DNA of 64,000 bases from Ptychodera flava (Eukaryota; Hemichordata; Enteropneusta; Ptychoderidae): assembly GCF_041260155.1 (NCBI RefSeq), contig NC_091944.1, forward strand, positions 13,209,272-13,273,271. Reading direction: 5' to 3'. Positions within the stretch are counted from its first letter, which is position 1; each line of letters begins with the position of its first letter. Shown piece after piece: positions 30,930-42,584 of this stretch. Under the pieces are notes generated by a model. That model had not been told where the DNA came from. It did no database searches and saw only the letters and a list, made by a program, of their open reading frames with translations. A program made the position numbers and the translations under genes.

Positions 30930-31651
30930 TGTCATGATCTTCCAAATTGGCGCATAAGAAATTAATATTTCACACTCCCAATACATTAGCGTCCTTGGAC
31001 GCGATTGATCAAGCTGCAACTCTTCTTTGTTTGGACTCTAACAATGCTGGCGCCATGAAATACCAGCACGGCATCGACGATATGGTCTTACTCGTTCACA
31101 AATTTTAAAATCTACCTGGTAACATAGCCCTTATGGAGGTATTCTGCGTAATACCCCATTGTATTTCAATCACTTGTAATATTGAGCTGTTATTATCATT
31201 TTAATTTATTCATGGCGTGGGTTTGAAACAAAAGAATTGTAGAATGACATGCTTGGGCAAGTGATAAGTTGTACTTTCTTTTCTAACGTCGGTAGAAATC
31301 AAAGTATTGTATGTCATCTTATTGTATTCTTTATGGCGTCGGTATCCGACATAGCCAAGATGCTGTATAAATGGACTGACTAACCTATAGGTAGGGACAT
31401 TCACTCAGGACACCGACTCACGAAACTAGGACACTAACTGGGACACTCAGGACCACGGTCACTCCCTTGTGGAGTGACCGAGGCAGGACACACTCAGTAC
31501 AGACTAACTAGCACCGACTCGAGCGGCAACACTCACAGGCAGATTGATATATCATTGGCTGGGCCCAGCCATGGTTCCGTATTCAATAAAAACGTTCAAG
31601 TTCTAAATCATCACTTGTCGTCAGTCTCAGGATCTTTCGCAACGATAGACA
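30930..31651 (+). mobile_element. Solo LTR 2
   Basis: A 722-base insertion begins TGTCATGATC and ends GATAGACA (TGTC/GACA inverted ends). It is flanked by TTAG (30926-30929 and 31652-31655). Copy A has the empty site at about 12048 (CAAGTTAGTTACAG). A TATAAA box at 31366-31371 and an AATAAA signal at 31585-31590 give plus orientation and a normal U3-R-U5 order. It is unrelated by eye to solo LTR 1. Confidence 0.8.
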
Positions 31652-31669
31652 TTAGGAACGGATAAGTTT

Positions 31670-31735
31670 AACTATGATGTCTTCGCTACGCGACTCGGTG
31701 TCATGCATTGTGAGTTCGAATCCGATGGCGAATCA
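31670..31735 (+). repeat. tRNA-like (B-box) SINE remnant, unit 2 copy
   Basis: GAGTTCGAATCCGATGGCGAATC matches the remnant at 12050-12135 in the same intron. It lies beside the 3' end of solo LTR 2. Confidence 0.4.
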
Positions 31736-32376
31736 TTTACCATTTTCGACTTCATGTTTGGAATGATCGTTTCCAAAAGATAAGTATCAAGTATATGTCA
31801 TAAATGCCATAAATAATTTTTCCAAGTGATTAGTCTGTAATATTTTTTTGCCAATTTTCCCGGCTCGCGCTATTTTGAGTAATATCATCTGCATATTGAT
31901 TACGTGTATCAAAAAATCTCTCAGAGTACCAGGGGGCTTTCTACATTAGTCGACGGTATTATTTATAGTAAGTTTTGTTTTGCTGTTTTCAAAGTCTCTC
32001 CTTTGGTCTTGAACTATGTAAACGGTCTAAAATTAATGATGTGAATAATTCCAGATATTTCGACACGACATGCTGAATGTCTCAATTACTAATTTGACTG
32101 AGGTGAAATGAGGTCCTCAGATTCAGTATAAAAAATCCAGAGTTCTTCAAATCTGGGAGTCTCAGGCTGGCGAGGTGCTGAAACAACGTACTCGGATACC
32201 AAATTGATGAAAATTGTTGCAATCGTGCCATGATAGGAGATGGAAAGCTAAACACACCATTTTGCTGATCATTCAAACCATATACCATTGCGGTTTATAA
32301 CTTTGCTGCGGCAGGTAAGTCTCTTTACGTCTATAAAAAAGTTTCACATTTAAAGCTCAAGTAACTAGCTCCTTAC

Positions 32377-32507
32377 CCGAAAGGACAATTCAATACTACA
32401 CAATGACTGGTTCCAGTACATCGAGTTTCTGTGGTTGTCGGCCATTTTCCCGCGGGTGCCTCTTCATAGTGTAAAATTGCTTTTACGTGTCCTGGATATA
32501 CAGTGGT
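32377..32507 (-). pseudogene. Laccase B exon 8
   Basis: Open, 131 bases: TTVYPGHVKAILHYEEAPAG, then SHCVVLNCPF. The cysteines are conserved with copy A. Confidence 0.8.
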
Positions 32508-33204
32508 CTAAATAAGTGTAAAGAATAATTATTATAAACTTCACGAAATGTGTCGTATACTTAGGTTGAATCTTGGCACTACTGGAGCTACAAACACATT
32601 GACAAGGAACTAGAGATATTGTATATAATACGCGCTCCATACTCCATTTTTTGAATAATAAAGTTTCTAATACAGCTGTAAAATCCAGTCTACAAATGTA
32701 TGGACAAACAAAGAAAGGCCAGATTTTGAAAATCAAAAACGGGACGTTTACTATATAGCTATACTTTCAATTTAGATCCATAATGATTGGTATGAATTGA
32801 TACTAGAAGGTTTCGATGGAGTTATCATGTATGTATGAGAAACTATTAAAGAATGACGACGTCATCATTAGTTGAAAGAAAATTGTCAAGTGACGTTGCA
32901 TTTCAAGAACAGATATGCTGACCGTAACCTCTCTGGAATAACGTTTCGTTTTCTACTCTGATATTGCTGAACTGGCTGGCGACTTGTCAACACAGTCTGA
33001 AACCGATATTGTTGACAACTGAACTTTAATGTGGAATTGACTTCATTTAACAGTGACGGTTATGTACACAATGCATTATAGTTGCAGATCTAGGACTGGA
33101 ACATTACTTGAACACTCTTTGGGAAGAAGATCAAGGGAAGAAAACTAAATATACATAAGAATATTTACCTTCAAGAACAATTTATAGGGAAAAGTTATAC
33201 TTAC

Positions 33205-33524
33205 ACCTCTGATGTCAGTTGTTTCAAGAGTTTTAGCACGAATCCAAAAGTTGTTTGTAAGTTCATTGGTCTCAATGTAGAAATCAAATCGCTCACCGGA
33301 ATTTATGATGAGCTCATCAGCAATAACCATGCGGATCTTGTTACCGTCTGAAGCGATCACGTGAAGCTTGTGGCTGTCGATAGACAGACTAAAGGCGTAG
33401 ATCATAGCAGCATTGATGACACGAAAACGGTATGCGAATGGACGTTTGACGGTGAATATTTCCATCGGGATTAACTCATTTTCAACGAGTTCTCTTCCAT
33501 ATCGATCATATCGATAAATTAAAC
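33205..33524 (-). pseudogene. Laccase B exon 7
   Basis: Open through its full 320 bases. It reads ENELIPMEIFTVKRPF without the base loss seen in copy A, and so defines the ancestral frame. The remainder is almost the same protein as copy A. Confidence 0.85.
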
Positions 33525-33936
33525 CTAAGTAAGAAAGATAAACATTACATAGTCAAGTATCTGAAACTCGAGAAGGAACAAATTGAACAGAACGTTTATG
33601 CAAACATTATAAACGTTCATACAGTGAGAGATGTCTCATTATGACTAGTCTTCAGTGGTATTTTGTGCAGCTCATTGAGCAGTTATAAAGCATATAAATT
33701 AATTTTGCAATAGATTTATTTATTGTGAGACATACATTGATTATGTTAAATGTTTTCATATTTCGATTACTGATATCAAAACCGACAAAACATTTTATTA
33801 GAAACCATGATTTGAACCCCCTAAAAACAATTTTACTAGTAGAGTTTACAAAACTTAATACATCGTCACACGATTATGTTACAACGTTAACAAAGGATAT
33901 TGACAGAGATTTAACGCTCTATAATTTCAACGTTAC

Positions 33937-34046
33937 CTTGCCATTTATTAATCCAGACCAAGAAAGGGCTGACTCCAATTCCTGTTCCATCCAATTGCTT
34001 TGTTTGATAAAAGCAGGGTGATGTTACATTGTAACCAGGATAAAAC
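33937..34046 (-). pseudogene. Laccase B exon 6 (paired indels)
   Basis: One base is gained near 33964 and one lost near 33938, so the exon keeps 110 bases and rejoins the frame. The conserved SGLINGK segment is replaced by VWINKWQ. The upstream FYPGYNVTSPCFYQTKQLDG is unchanged. Confidence 0.75.
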
Positions 34047-34121
34047 CTTGAGTAAAAATTGAGAATGAGTACATTGAGATGACCAAACGTTTTGAAAGAC
34101 GTTGTTCTGTGTTTCTGTCAG

Positions 34122-34124
<3 letters not shown>

Positions 34125-34185
<61 letters not shown>
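34125..34185. repeat. GA microsatellite
   Basis: A pure GA run of about 60 bases in the intron between laccase B exons 6 and 5. Copy A has only GTATGAGAAG at the same place. Confidence 0.95.
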
Positions 34186-34188
<3 letters not shown>

Positions 34189-34364
34189 CGACGAAATCAG
34201 ACTAGGGTCTCGTTCCTTTGGACAAATGATGTAGTTATATTTTCCCTTGCCGCCATGCATGTGGGCAGTAAATCATAGAACCAAATGTTGTTTATATGAC
34301 CTAAACAAATATCTATGGTATGCAATATGTTGCTTGTGGTCACCCGCAGGTGAGTCATATCTAC

Positions 34365-34489
34365 CTTTGCATTTCCCACAGTATTTTGTTGTTTATATCG
34401 AGAGAAGGGTCTTTCATCCAGTCATGAAGAGTCATTATAAATTCGCCGGCAAAGTCTGGATCTATGGTCTCTCGTTTAGGTCTCTTAAC
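34365..34489 (-). pseudogene. Laccase B exon 5
   Basis: Open, 125 bases, encoding VKRPKRETIDPDFAGEFIM and SLDINNKILWEM. It has only a few substitutions from copy A. Confidence 0.82.
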
Positions 34490-34883
34490 CTATGAACGTA
34501 ATTACAAGCATTTATCATAATGCTCATGATGACGGTTAGACGGCGACGACGATGATGATGATGAAGAAAAGTTTAACTTCAAATGAACGTTTGATGTTTG
34601 AAATACATGTACATAGGAAATGATCACGCTGAAGCGAAATTCAGACCTGACACCAGTGAAAGTAAGAATATGGCAACAAGAAGCAAAGTGATGCTAAACA
34701 GGAGAACAAATGGGAGTATTTGGGGTGGTGACATCTGATGATCAATGATGTACAGGAAAAGCAACTGGAATTGAGTAATAGCATCAAGAGGAATACTTGC
34801 AATGACTAATTAAAGCCGAGATGAGACAAGAGAGATCACTGGTGACATGTGGAGAAAGCCTGACGGTTTCTTGAAAGAAGAAA

Positions 34884-34925
<42 letters not shown>

Positions 34926-34991
34926 ATGATGGTGGTGGTGATGGTGGTGGTGATTGTGGTGATTTGATGATGATGATGATGATGATGATGG
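34884..34991. repeat. GAT microsatellite
   Basis: GAT and GGT runs in the intron between laccase B exons 5 and 4, equivalent to the tract at 15340-15502. Confidence 0.95.
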
Positions 34992-35103
34992 TAACGATGA
35001 CGATAGCACATAATAGTTATGGTGATTAACGACAAAGCTAATCAAAGAACAAAAGGTGACCATCATTCCTCCTCCTGCGATTTAGTCGTTCAAACTGTAG
35101 TAC

Positions 35104-35215
35104 CTTCACAGTCTCCTCGGCGCTGTAGCACAATCAATGCTCCATACAATCCATCAGTTCTCTGTGTTCCAAGATGGAGTGGTACCAATGTGTTCCGGGA
35201 GGGGTAGCAAGAAAC
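35104..35215 (-). pseudogene. Laccase B exon 4 (copper motif lost)
   Basis: One base is missing at 35176-35177, inside the codons of WYHSH, so the second ligand histidine is lost. The shifted frame soon meets a TGA. An extra base near 35121 restores exon length. The splice sites match copy A. Confidence 0.82.
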
Positions 35216-35417
35216 CTGAAACGAAAATCACAACAACACAGGTGTAGTTTTACCCAATTTGAAAAAAAATGTTCATGGACGCGTATTTTGGTTAATTTAT
35301 TTTGGGTACATGTAAAATTTTATACAACTGATCATAGGGAAACTACAGTGTCAAAGCATTTAATAGTGATGAAGCAAAACAATTCAAGGAAGGCAAAGGT
35401 CAGGAAAGCGAGTTTAC

Positions 35418-35563
35418 CTGTAAGTAAATGTTTCTCCAGGGTTTATAGGGCAATGTGACACACCAGCCACTCCATCCATCCAAGGTGTATTGCGTTGTAC
35501 CATTCCATGCCAGTGAATTGTGATGCCTTCCATCATAAGATCATTGGTCACGTGCACAACAAC
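35418..35563 (-). pseudogene. Laccase B exon 3
   Basis: Open and conserved: [20 protein letters not shown] and [20 protein letters not shown]. Confidence 0.83.
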
Positions 35564-36301
35564 CTTTGAAATGAACCAAACCCCTCCTTAACTTATCTGT
35601 CTATATCATCTCTTACAATTGTGTCAGTTATCATTTACATTCATATCAATGTTGTTCTAGGTTCAAATAATGTGTATCTCGCGTAGGGATTATATAATAG
35701 ACTTCATTCCATCCAATTTAATCATGATCTAAACCTATTAGAAGACTTGCTAATTTTGAAAAAAAAGAAGCTAACGTGAAAAAGTTTCAACGTGAACCTG
35801 TTTTAGATTTGAGCAATCTTAAAGGCAATATTTACCAAACAATACATAAATGAGAGCAAAACAGAAAGGCTTGATAAATTGCCGATAGCTACTTTCAATT
35901 GCTAACGCTTTTGAATCAATGTGGCGATATTGCCAAATACCTTCCCTTAGCCGAAACCAAATTGATAAAAATAGTGATTATCAAATGATAAAGGTTAACT
36001 GTCTATGTAAAAAAAGCGCAAGAATTATTAAACAATTTACAAACACCAGTCATTACTATTGATCCGTTTACGTTATGTGATCTTTGCAGCAAGATTCCAA
36101 ATTTGGCGTAAAAGGTTATGTTTCCGTCTTTTATGAATGGCTCGTATATATATAAATGAGTTGTTATTCCAAGCAACTCGCCATTCCAAGCGTGCTATGC
36201 ACTTTCTACGTTTTCAAAGTTTTGAATGTATTACAGGAAGTGCGCCTCCCTCGTACAAACAGAGATGGAAAGGTTGCTAGAATTTACTGAAAATTACATA
36301 C

Positions 36302-36402
36302 CTGTGTACCATTTTTGACAATGATGGGAGGACCAGGTAGCTGACCATTGATAACTATAGCTGATCGGTAAGTTCCATCTCCCGTAATCACTTTCTGTTT
36401 TT
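36302..36402 (-). pseudogene. Laccase B exon 2
   Basis: Open: KQKVITGDGTYRSAIVING, then QLPGPPIIVKNGTQ. Phases match copy A. Confidence 0.83.
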
Positions 36403-37033
36403 CTGAAAAATTATCGATAAAAACATATGCCTCCAATATGCAGTCCATAAACCAATTTTTGGTGAAATCTGCCCTCGAAAATTTAGGATACAATGTTTTA
36501 AGCCAGTCCTATAGAAAACAAAACTAAATTTGTTTGCCATCTGAGCACTGGGGCGAATAGAAGTTTTTGGCTGTCGACGTAACATGCCTCGCTTATGCAG
36601 GAAACTTCATGTCGCCGTTTTCATCGATATAGAAAATAGCTAGGTTCTGTAAAATGCTTTCTTTTCGCAATAATTTAAACCATAGAAATAGAAAATATCC
36701 TTGCACTTCTTAATTGTAGAAGGAGAGTTAATGAAATGATCAAAATAGCAAAATTATAATTAGCAATTTGTAAATCATCTCCATAATCACTATCTTCGAA
36801 ACCAAATTCCCTGTGCTGTTTACAAAGTGACTTAATTCCTCTTCTCCATGATCATTATCAGTACATTATCTTTTCCACATCATACCAATGAAATTAAGTG
36901 TAACATTTTAAATCCTTGCAAAAGATAGTGAATCTGTTATGATCTATTACAGCCCCTCCAGGGTGGAGGGATGTGGGCCTATGTGTAAAATCAATTCCCT
37001 CCCTAAACGTGTGCGCAATGAAAACGGACATGT

Positions 37034-37117
37034 TGAATACTAAAAGACAGTAGCCTTCTGCAGCTTTTAGTTCTTTGAATACTAAAAGACAGTAGCCTAC
37101 TGCAGCTTTTAGTTCTT
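37034..37117. repeat. 42-bp tandem duplication
   Basis: TTGAATACTAAAAGACAGTAG...TTTTAGTTCTTT occurs twice in a row. Copy A has one version at about 17570. Confidence 0.85.
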
Positions 37118-37275
37118 TGAACCATTAACTGTAACCCTACACGAATGGCAAATTTCCGAATTTAAAAAAGGGCAAACTGCTTATAAAAAATTATTATACA
37201 TCTACCATAGGAAGGGGCGTTCCGTAGGAATGACTGTTTCCAGGCACCCTGATCGAAGCGCATTTATATTTCTTT

Positions 37276-37585
37276 AACCTGAGTGGACAGTTCTGCTGGT
37301 GGATATTTACTTGTCCCCGAGTCTGTCTGATAGCTCAGTAAAAAGCTTCGTGCTTTTCCGATTACTATATGTGTGTGTACTTTGTGTGTACTGTGTCTGT
37401 GTGTCGTCTACTCCACGCATACCGTGTTGCTCGGTCGTGCACAGAATTGAAACATCTAAGTCGGTTACTGTGACCAACTCTTTTGGGTTGGAAGCAGTGG
37501 CCGACTGGTTTTGTGTGAGGCCTAGCAGCTAGGCGATGTTGCCGTGAGTGTGTGGGGGTTCGAATCCCGTTTGGGTTATTGAAAA
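37276..37585 (+). mobile_element. tRNA-derived SINE, copy 2 with target-site duplication
   Basis: A Pol III-type head (ATAGCTCAGT, near 37330) and a B box (GGGTTCGAATCCCG, near 37556) are followed by a short A-rich tail. ATTTATATT-CTTT flanks both sides (37262-37275 and 37586-37601), as expected for LINE-driven insertion. The matching part of laccase A intron 1 lacks it (about 17765). Confidence 0.78.
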
Positions 37586-38747
37586 ATTTATATTCCTCTT
37601 TGCACCCATTGAGGGGCATAATGCCAAAACTAAGTGGATATAATACTACAGTGATCGCTTATGTGTTGATCTGTCCAAAGCCCAATTTGAGGTAGAGCGT
37701 CATCATAGTCAGGTTGCGTATCTGCGGTGAACGCACTGTGGATTGAATGTTGCACGACCTGGCTATTATTCAAGGTATGTTCAACAGAAACATTCATTCG
37801 TTAAAATCACATTCGTAGCATCTAGGGAATGTTATTACACCCCCTCTTTCGTATTTTATGAATTATGATGTTTTTATGATATCGTAGTAATATTCAAGTA
37901 GCTATAAGTGCACATACAGGGTACATGAACAGACCAAGTTACCTCTTATGTTAATAAGCAGGGCCCAGTGGTGTTCCTTTAGTTTGAAAAAGGTATTTAA
38001 CTTTACTTTACACAGCAAATATTTCTAAACACCACACCATTTTACGTTCACGATAAACTATCAAAACTATCCTCTCTTCTTAATTTCTCTAGGAGGTTGT
38101 GGGTTGTCGTTTTTTTCCTATTGTAAGCTATTTGTCTCAACCTTTCGATTGATTGGTTGCCAAGGTGATAAGTTCTTTTGGTAACGCACACATACCACTG
38201 CAGCAATGGACGCTTAATATATAATATTGAAAGAGAGGTCATTTGGCAAGTCCTTGGAGCAAGACAGTAATACTCTCAGATACAAGCTTAGAGCACTGTG
38301 TTGTGCAAGCCGTACTAAGGAATTATATCCCTCCCTGTCAATTTCTACTGTGCCTCGTATCAACTAGATGTTATATACTTTGATTTGCAATCTACATTGT
38401 AAACCGCTTTATCAAAAGGAGGAGTATGACCTCCTTTATGACCACGATTTATGTATGTTGTTGCTAAGCTACAGACGCTAACAAAACAACATCCTGTTTG
38501 AACGGTTAATTCCCGTATCCAGAAAATTAATCTTTTTTCCATTTTCCGGTTTTTATTTGCTCTTAACCTAGCAGAAGTGGTGTGACGTGCGCATCCAGTA
38601 ATTTGGAGCACATAGTCATTATAATTATGCTGAGTTCCTTATTTAGCTAGTGCCAGTGTCCATAAATCGAGGTTATTGTCTCATTCTACTAATATACCAC
38701 CACTTGATTTCATAATGTGCTGGTTGTCTACATGTCAACTGTATTAA

Positions 38748-39085
38748 GGTAGTATGTGCCTCGAAAGTGAAAGACTTAATCTTTTGCTCAAACTTTCCTG
38801 AATGAAACTTTCAACCATTCTCTTACCAAATCAACAATAAAAATTGGGGTCACCGTGCAAAGTTTGGAACTAGCGAAACAAATTACCCAACATTTGCGAT
38901 ATTTGAAATTCAAAATGGCCGCCATTCCTATGTTAACTCTATGGGAGGAATTAAATTTGGATTTTCGAAAAACTAAGCCGGTGAAAGTTTTTCTTTCTCC
39001 AAGAGCACCCCCCACAAGTGGTAGATAAGAAAAGAATTGTAGAAATTTGAGAGTCCGACTATCTGTCCCCGAGGCGTGTTCAACC
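38748..39085. mobile_element. TTAA-flanked MITE, family 1, copy 1
   Basis: The ends are GGTAGTATGTGCCTCG and CGAGGCGTGTTCAACC, inverted and imperfect, with TTAA at 38744-38747 and 39086-39089. Other copies are at 56538-56887 and 61212-61574. TTAA targets are used by piggyBac and Kolobok elements. GG-type ends fit Kolobok better, but this is only an inference. Confidence 0.72.
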
Positions 39086-39089
39086 TTAA

Positions 39090-40333
39090 GGCCATCGTCT
39101 GGGCTAATGACGGTCAAAATGCTCAAAAAATCAAATTTTATTTTTTTCCTTCATTGTCACCCTCGACATGTATACTTTCAAATAAGCTATATCATTCTTC
39201 AAAAATATTAACTAAAATCGAGAAAAATCGCGTTTTTTTTCCCACTGACCCCTGGTCAAATTTTATTTAGTCTAATTATATATTCAAAACAGGTAAATCG
39301 CTATTTTTGGTTGCCTAAAAACTTTGTTGAGTTATGGCATCATGTATGAAGTAGTGACCATTTGCTTGCTTATTGAAGCAGCTTTTCAGAGGTAAAAATA
39401 TGGCGTTGTGGAAATTGTGAGATTGAGACTAATTGCAGTCTAAAAAAGCCAGATCAATGAGTAATCGGGAAGAAATGTGCAACAAATGATTCTGTTTTAT
39501 ATTTTGTGTGGATATTACTGTAAGGCATATGAAGATTTTTCATTCAGGTATAGCAATTAAACCAGAAAACAAACCATATTAGACGTTATGGTGTCCATAT
39601 ACATAACAAGTAAAGAATCTCACATGAATTTCATTATCATGCTGATTATAAAATCAATGTTTTTTTGATAATTAACAGTTCATTTTTCACTTAGAAAGCA
39701 ATTACAACCAGGCTTTTGTAAATAGAATTCTAACTGACAATTTAAACTTGTCGAATACCCTATTTTGAGGTCGTAAACTTTGCATGAAGTATGAGTATCA
39801 CCTTTATGTTGTAAACATTTCAATCCAATACTCCTAACAATTGTGTTTTGTACTGCATTCGTTTCTTGTGACACTAATAACTCTTGAAAGAATGGTTGGA
39901 ATGCAATGAAAATCAGCCAACATATGTGAAATTAAATACTTTACAAAATAAACTTCAAAAAACAAGGTCATCCAATCATGTCATAGTAGAAACTTGACGG
40001 AAAGTTGTGAATTTATTAATTTTTCAATCTTACCGAGATGACTATGATTTAATTTATATTGACAATGTTATACAGTCATAGATTTAGGTTCATATTGTAA
40101 TACATATACATCTGAATGCTACAGAAAAATTCGGTTGTTGTATGACTTTTCGTTCAATAGATATCTTTGCCACAAATTTCCTCATATTTTTAACCCTGAA
40201 ATTGTCGCCATGCCAACCGAATATCCGGTTTTTCCCCTGCACTGCATTTTACCATCTACTGCAACAAAAAGATGACAAAATCTGAAAACAAGGTACTACA
40301 CGGTTAGTGTTTTAAATAGCCCAGACAATAGCC
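39090..40333. mobile_element. TTAA-flanked TIR element, family 2
   Basis: It starts GGCCATCGTCTGGGCTA and ends TAGCCCAGACAATAGCC, inverted with two mismatches, between TTAA sites (39086-39089, shared with the neighbouring MITE, and 40334-40337). It is 1.24 kb with no readable transposase, and AT-rich. Together with the MITE it accounts for most of the extra length of laccase B intron 1 in this place. Confidence 0.7.
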
Positions 40334-40337
40334 TTAA

Positions 40338-42310
40338 GTGCTAATAAGAGATTTTACTGTAAGTTTTTGTCGATTGTCTCCCGCATACTTTGGTATATTA
40401 AGCAAACAAGCTACCATGACGGGGTTTGGGCTAGACTAGCTGTAAGCTACTTCCCGACTCCCCATTTACCCTCTACTTTGTTATGTTCTCCCTTTCGAGT
40501 TCAGGTGTCATGTAACTGACTTTTTTTTTCTCAAATCGTGTAAATAAACCAAATTATATAATATTTTTAGAGAAATGGAACTCATGCTGTACTTTGTGTT
40601 ATGCCGAAAAGAGTGAGTGGGGCATCAACAATTATAGAGTAAAGTTAATGTATTACAATGTTGACCTCAGGAGGACTTAGGCAGGCAGTTAATTGCATAT
40701 GTACATACTTTGGTAACTAGCGACCGGTTAATTTTGCAATCTCCATATCAGTGCCTACTTTTATTGTGGGTTGAACATTCATACTTAGGTTGGAAACACA
40801 AAACTTTTGATATAAGCTTCTGTCGACTTGGTACGTGCTGATCAATAACCATTCATAATTCAATTTAATTTACGGTAAAGCATTTCGATTCTTCTTTGCA
40901 CATTATTTCGAGACTTGTTGACGACAATATTTTAAATAAGTATTACTGCCAATATAGTGATTGCAGAACTAAAGTCTTAATTGATTGAACCAACATGAGG
41001 GAAGTTTGTTTTCCATACAGAAACTCATGTTTCCGGGGAAAGCTTAAACAGAAGCCACCGCTGCTCAAAGACACAAAGGAACAATTATGACGTAATTACT
41101 TATTCTCAGTAGAGATAGTATTCCCCAGTGTTATTGGGGTACATGCATGGATTACCTCAATGAATATAATATGCATTGTTTTAATAAATTTGTTTTCCTC
41201 TTAGTATAAGTGAACAATCAGCAAGTGCCTTGTACATCTGGAATATCATGAAGAAAGTATACTGTTTGAGAATTGTTTATATAATCTCTGATAGGTACAC
41301 ATGCTCAGAGATTTCATACGTTGCCTACGGAATGGAGGGATAGCAGTATGAACAACTTAACAGAGGGCTTCAATCAGCCGAACAAGAGCCTAGAGTAACA
41401 TGGGGAAAGTAAGCACAGAAAAAAAGGGTAAACAGGAAAATAAGACAAGAATCGTGAAACTGTGATTGGCTCAGATTATTCGTCATTTCACATCTAGGGA
41501 AACTACAGTGAAAGAGCTTAATATCATCATAACTTTTTGTTTTGTGAAACAGGAACATTGGAAAATGACATGTTCAAATCATAACCAACATCTAGTGCGT
41601 GGGATCTAATGAGGGGAAATGAAGAATTGATACGTTGAAATAATCATATATTAATTGCTCAAATCCAAACCATGTAGACCATTCGAATAATAGTTTTCAA
41701 TTCTTTACATAGTTTTGTTTTTGTGATAAAGATGTCAATCTCTTAGTAAATGGCTTCGCTGGAAACAGTCTCCAGCCCTGGAGGTATTAATTTAGATAGG
41801 CTTAGCCAATCTAAAAAGACACATTAAATCACAGTCCGTGTGTGGAGGGACTGTGACTAAATCATAGTGACTTGGGCTCTTTATGATATTTACACATGCT
41901 GGACATTCTTTTTATGGCCATACTATAACCGTTACTGTCTCTTGACTTTCGTTTTACTTGAGAAAAATTAAAACTTCTGTTCAATTTCCTCCAAGGGTGT
42001 AAAAGTTCAACACTCTTTGACGCATCGTATACACACGTCCTTTGCATTCAATCATCTGCATTTATGATGTTTGACAATCTTTACAAATATTTAAGGCCAT
42101 AATAGATACTGCCAAATATTTACAGCCATTGCCAAATTACAGAAAATGAAATTTGTTGTAAAAAGCCTTTCAAAACGCGAACGAAATAAATCCAAGATGT
42201 ATTCTGGGTCAATACTTTGATAGAAGTGAAAATACAAGCCTTTAGGTTAAACACGAGTTAGTTCTACCTAAGTCTTGCCGCGACCAAAGACATACCGCAT
42301 TTCAGCTTAC
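40338..42310. other. Laccase B intron 1, part shared with copy A
   Basis: Aligns by eye with 19800-20250 and 22320-24140 of unit 1. No exon is recognised. Confidence 0.55.
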
Positions 42311-42584
42311 CTAAATCAGTCAGTGGGTCTCTCTTATTACATGAGGTCGTCGGCTTTTGATATCTATTTCTCTTGTAAAATGAATTACCATATCGGAATA
42401 TAGGCAAACCAGACCCCGTAGTCTCATTGTACGTTACCATGGTGTCTCGATGTTCAACTTTCTATTTGTATTCACAAATATTTCCTCGGTCATTGCAGTC
42501 TCCATTCGGTTGTAACAACTGCCCAGCCGTCATAAGGAAAAAGCACGATGATACTGAGAAGAAGAAAGCTGTCAAGGGCGTCAT
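42311..42584 (-). pseudogene. Laccase B exon 1 (nonsense codon)
   Basis: The signal peptide MTPLTAFFFSVSSCFFLMTA is kept. The TGG of ICEYKW is TAG here (42462-42464), ending the protein after about 40 residues. One codon is gained in-frame in the RYQKPTTS segment. A single substitution is not a homopolymer error, so it supports real decay. Confidence 0.83.

Larger units (their letters stand above)
28870..42584 (-). pseudogene. Laccase-like multicopper oxidase, copy B (pseudogene)
   Basis: Twelve exons match copy A with the same phases: 42311-42584, 36302-36402, 35418-35563, 35104-35215, 34365-34489, 33937-34046, 33205-33524, 32377-32507, 30633-30836, 30142-30289, 29592-29881 and 28870-29056. 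Lesions compared with copy A are: TGG to TAG in exon 1; -1 then +1 in exon 4, with a stop between and HSH lost; +1 then -1 in exon 6; and -1 in each of exons 9, 11 and 12. Exons 2, 3, 5, 7, 8 and 10 are open. The spread of lesions, including a nonsense change, favours a true pseudogene over sequencing error alone. If the assembly is poor, some indels could still be artefacts. Confidence 0.8.

Noticed and set aside
34784..35066. His-rich and Ile-rich frames
   Set aside because: Translated GAT microsatellite in a laccase B intron.
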